Origin: Diploptera punctata
Taxonomy: Eukaryota > Arthropoda > Insecta > Blattodea > Blaberidae
Length of the DNA: 64,000 bases
Assembly: GCA_030220185.1 (NCBI GenBank)
Contig: JASPKZ010009929.1
Location: 1 to 64,000, forward strand
Direction: 5' to 3'
The notes beneath the pieces are model-generated. The model had not been told where the DNA came from. It worked only from the letters and a program-made list of their open reading frames with translations, and did not search any database. The position numbers were made by a program, and so were the translations under genes. Shown here piece after piece: positions 63,250-64,000 of the stretch (its first letter is position 1; every line of letters starts with the position of its first letter).

Positions 63250-64000
63250 ATTTTTAAAATTCTTTATCTATTGTACCAAAGCTTATGAAAACCACAAAGT
63301 ACCAGAGAAGAAAGTGGACAAGTTTCTCATACATGCCATAAATGGCGCTAGTGTAGATCAACTAACAACATCTAAATTTTTTCGATTTTTTTCTGGTACT
63401 AATATGAAATTCAGCACTGCCTGGTGGTAAAATTATTAATTATAGTTATATAATGCCATCTTGTGAATAATCATGGAATTGAACTTTTATAGGAATAAAT
63501 AGCATATTAATTAATCTTCTTCTTCTTCTTCTTCTTCCTTCCAAGTATTAGGCCAAGACCTGTTACGATCCTATAGAAAATTTTCCTTCCCCGGGAAATT
63601 CTCGTATAAGACTTGAAAGCATAATAATAGTCCCTTCGATTGGTTGCTGGCCAAAGGAAGGCAAGACCAGTGATGGGGCTGCCATCTTATAGCCTCTGGT
63701 CAGGCTTTTCTGGAGAAGAAAAGAAAATAAAGGAAAGAAGAAATGGAAGAAAGGAAAGACTCCCTAGCCCTCGGATGCCCTAATAGCGTCGGGGTCGAAA
63801 AAAAACAAGAGTTAACCAAGAGAGGTTAGATAGTAAAGTTAAAAGAGTGCAAAACACAAGTAAGTGGAAGAAATGTTTTGCTCAGCTTGGGCACCTTGTG
63901 GTCGCCATCCACATATCCCCTAGATGAGGACCCCTGAGGGTTTAATTAATCTTAAATTATGGAATTATTTGTACCCAGCCTCTCAGACCTAAAGATTTTC
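63250..64000 (-). repeat. Interspersed repeat X, minus copy, split by a retroposon
   Basis: 63250-63508 and 63943-64000 together match 14042-14315 in inverted orientation. The retroposon between them (63519-63942) is flanked by taattaatctt (63508-63518 and 63943-63953). The right end of the repeat is cut by the window edge. Confidence 0.8.
63519..63942 (-). mobile_element. LINE-tailed non-autonomous retroposon (copy 2) with TSD
   Basis: Nearly identical to 5251-5670, 424 bp, with a (GAA)n end on the minus strand and a different target duplication. Two near-identical copies with clean TSDs indicate recent activity. Confidence 0.85.

Overview
This window looks like nuclear DNA of a hemimetabolous insect, most likely cockroach- or termite-like. 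It is AT-rich, has long introns, and is packed with non-LTR retrotransposon pieces, tRNA-derived SINEs, Penelope-like elements and DNA-transposon relics. The taxon is inferred from the style of the repeats and is not proven.

One host gene can be supported, on the + strand: the insect Glut1 facilitative glucose transporter (SLC2A1-like). A conserved membrane exon lies at 54637-54893 (TM1 and TM2, ending on the first half of the RxGRR loop). A 7-codon first exon beginning with ATG (11832-11852, phase 0) joins it in frame and resembles the short N-terminus of fly Glut1. Two more same-strand exon candidates, a disordered acidic one (to 12288, phase 2) and a coiled-coil one (33552-33873, phase 2 in, phase 0 out, GC donor), are phase-compatible and may form a longer N-terminal isoform. 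A weaker candidate exon lies at 1714-1797. If this is right, most of the window is Glut1 introns, continuing past the right edge.

The rest is repeats. (1) Penelope-like elements: a GIY-YIG/RT ORF at 47959-49035, further C-terminal relics, and many terminal pieces, usually paired head-to-head as inverted repeats. (2) Inside those ends lie hammerhead-ribozyme-like cores (CUGANGA, helix II, GAAA, then GUC, GUU, GUA or AUC), most with a self-complementary helix III. This is the most interesting system here. (3) LINE pieces, including a 2.56 kb frameshifted copy with target-site duplications (59854-62418). (4) At least seven SINE families, one (about 420 bp) sharing its 3' end with a LINE. (5) tRNA-like units flanked by short inverted repeats, often in inverted pairs. 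(6) DNA transposons: Tc1/mariner with TIRs (37479-38047), two mariner relics, a PIF/Harbinger element (42064-43497) and Helitron ends. (7) A 132-bp tandem array at 9103-10612, and microsatellites.

Apart from the Glut1 exons no open frame looks like an intact host gene. All TE coding regions appear truncated or frameshifted. No functional tRNA, rRNA or CRISPR was found.
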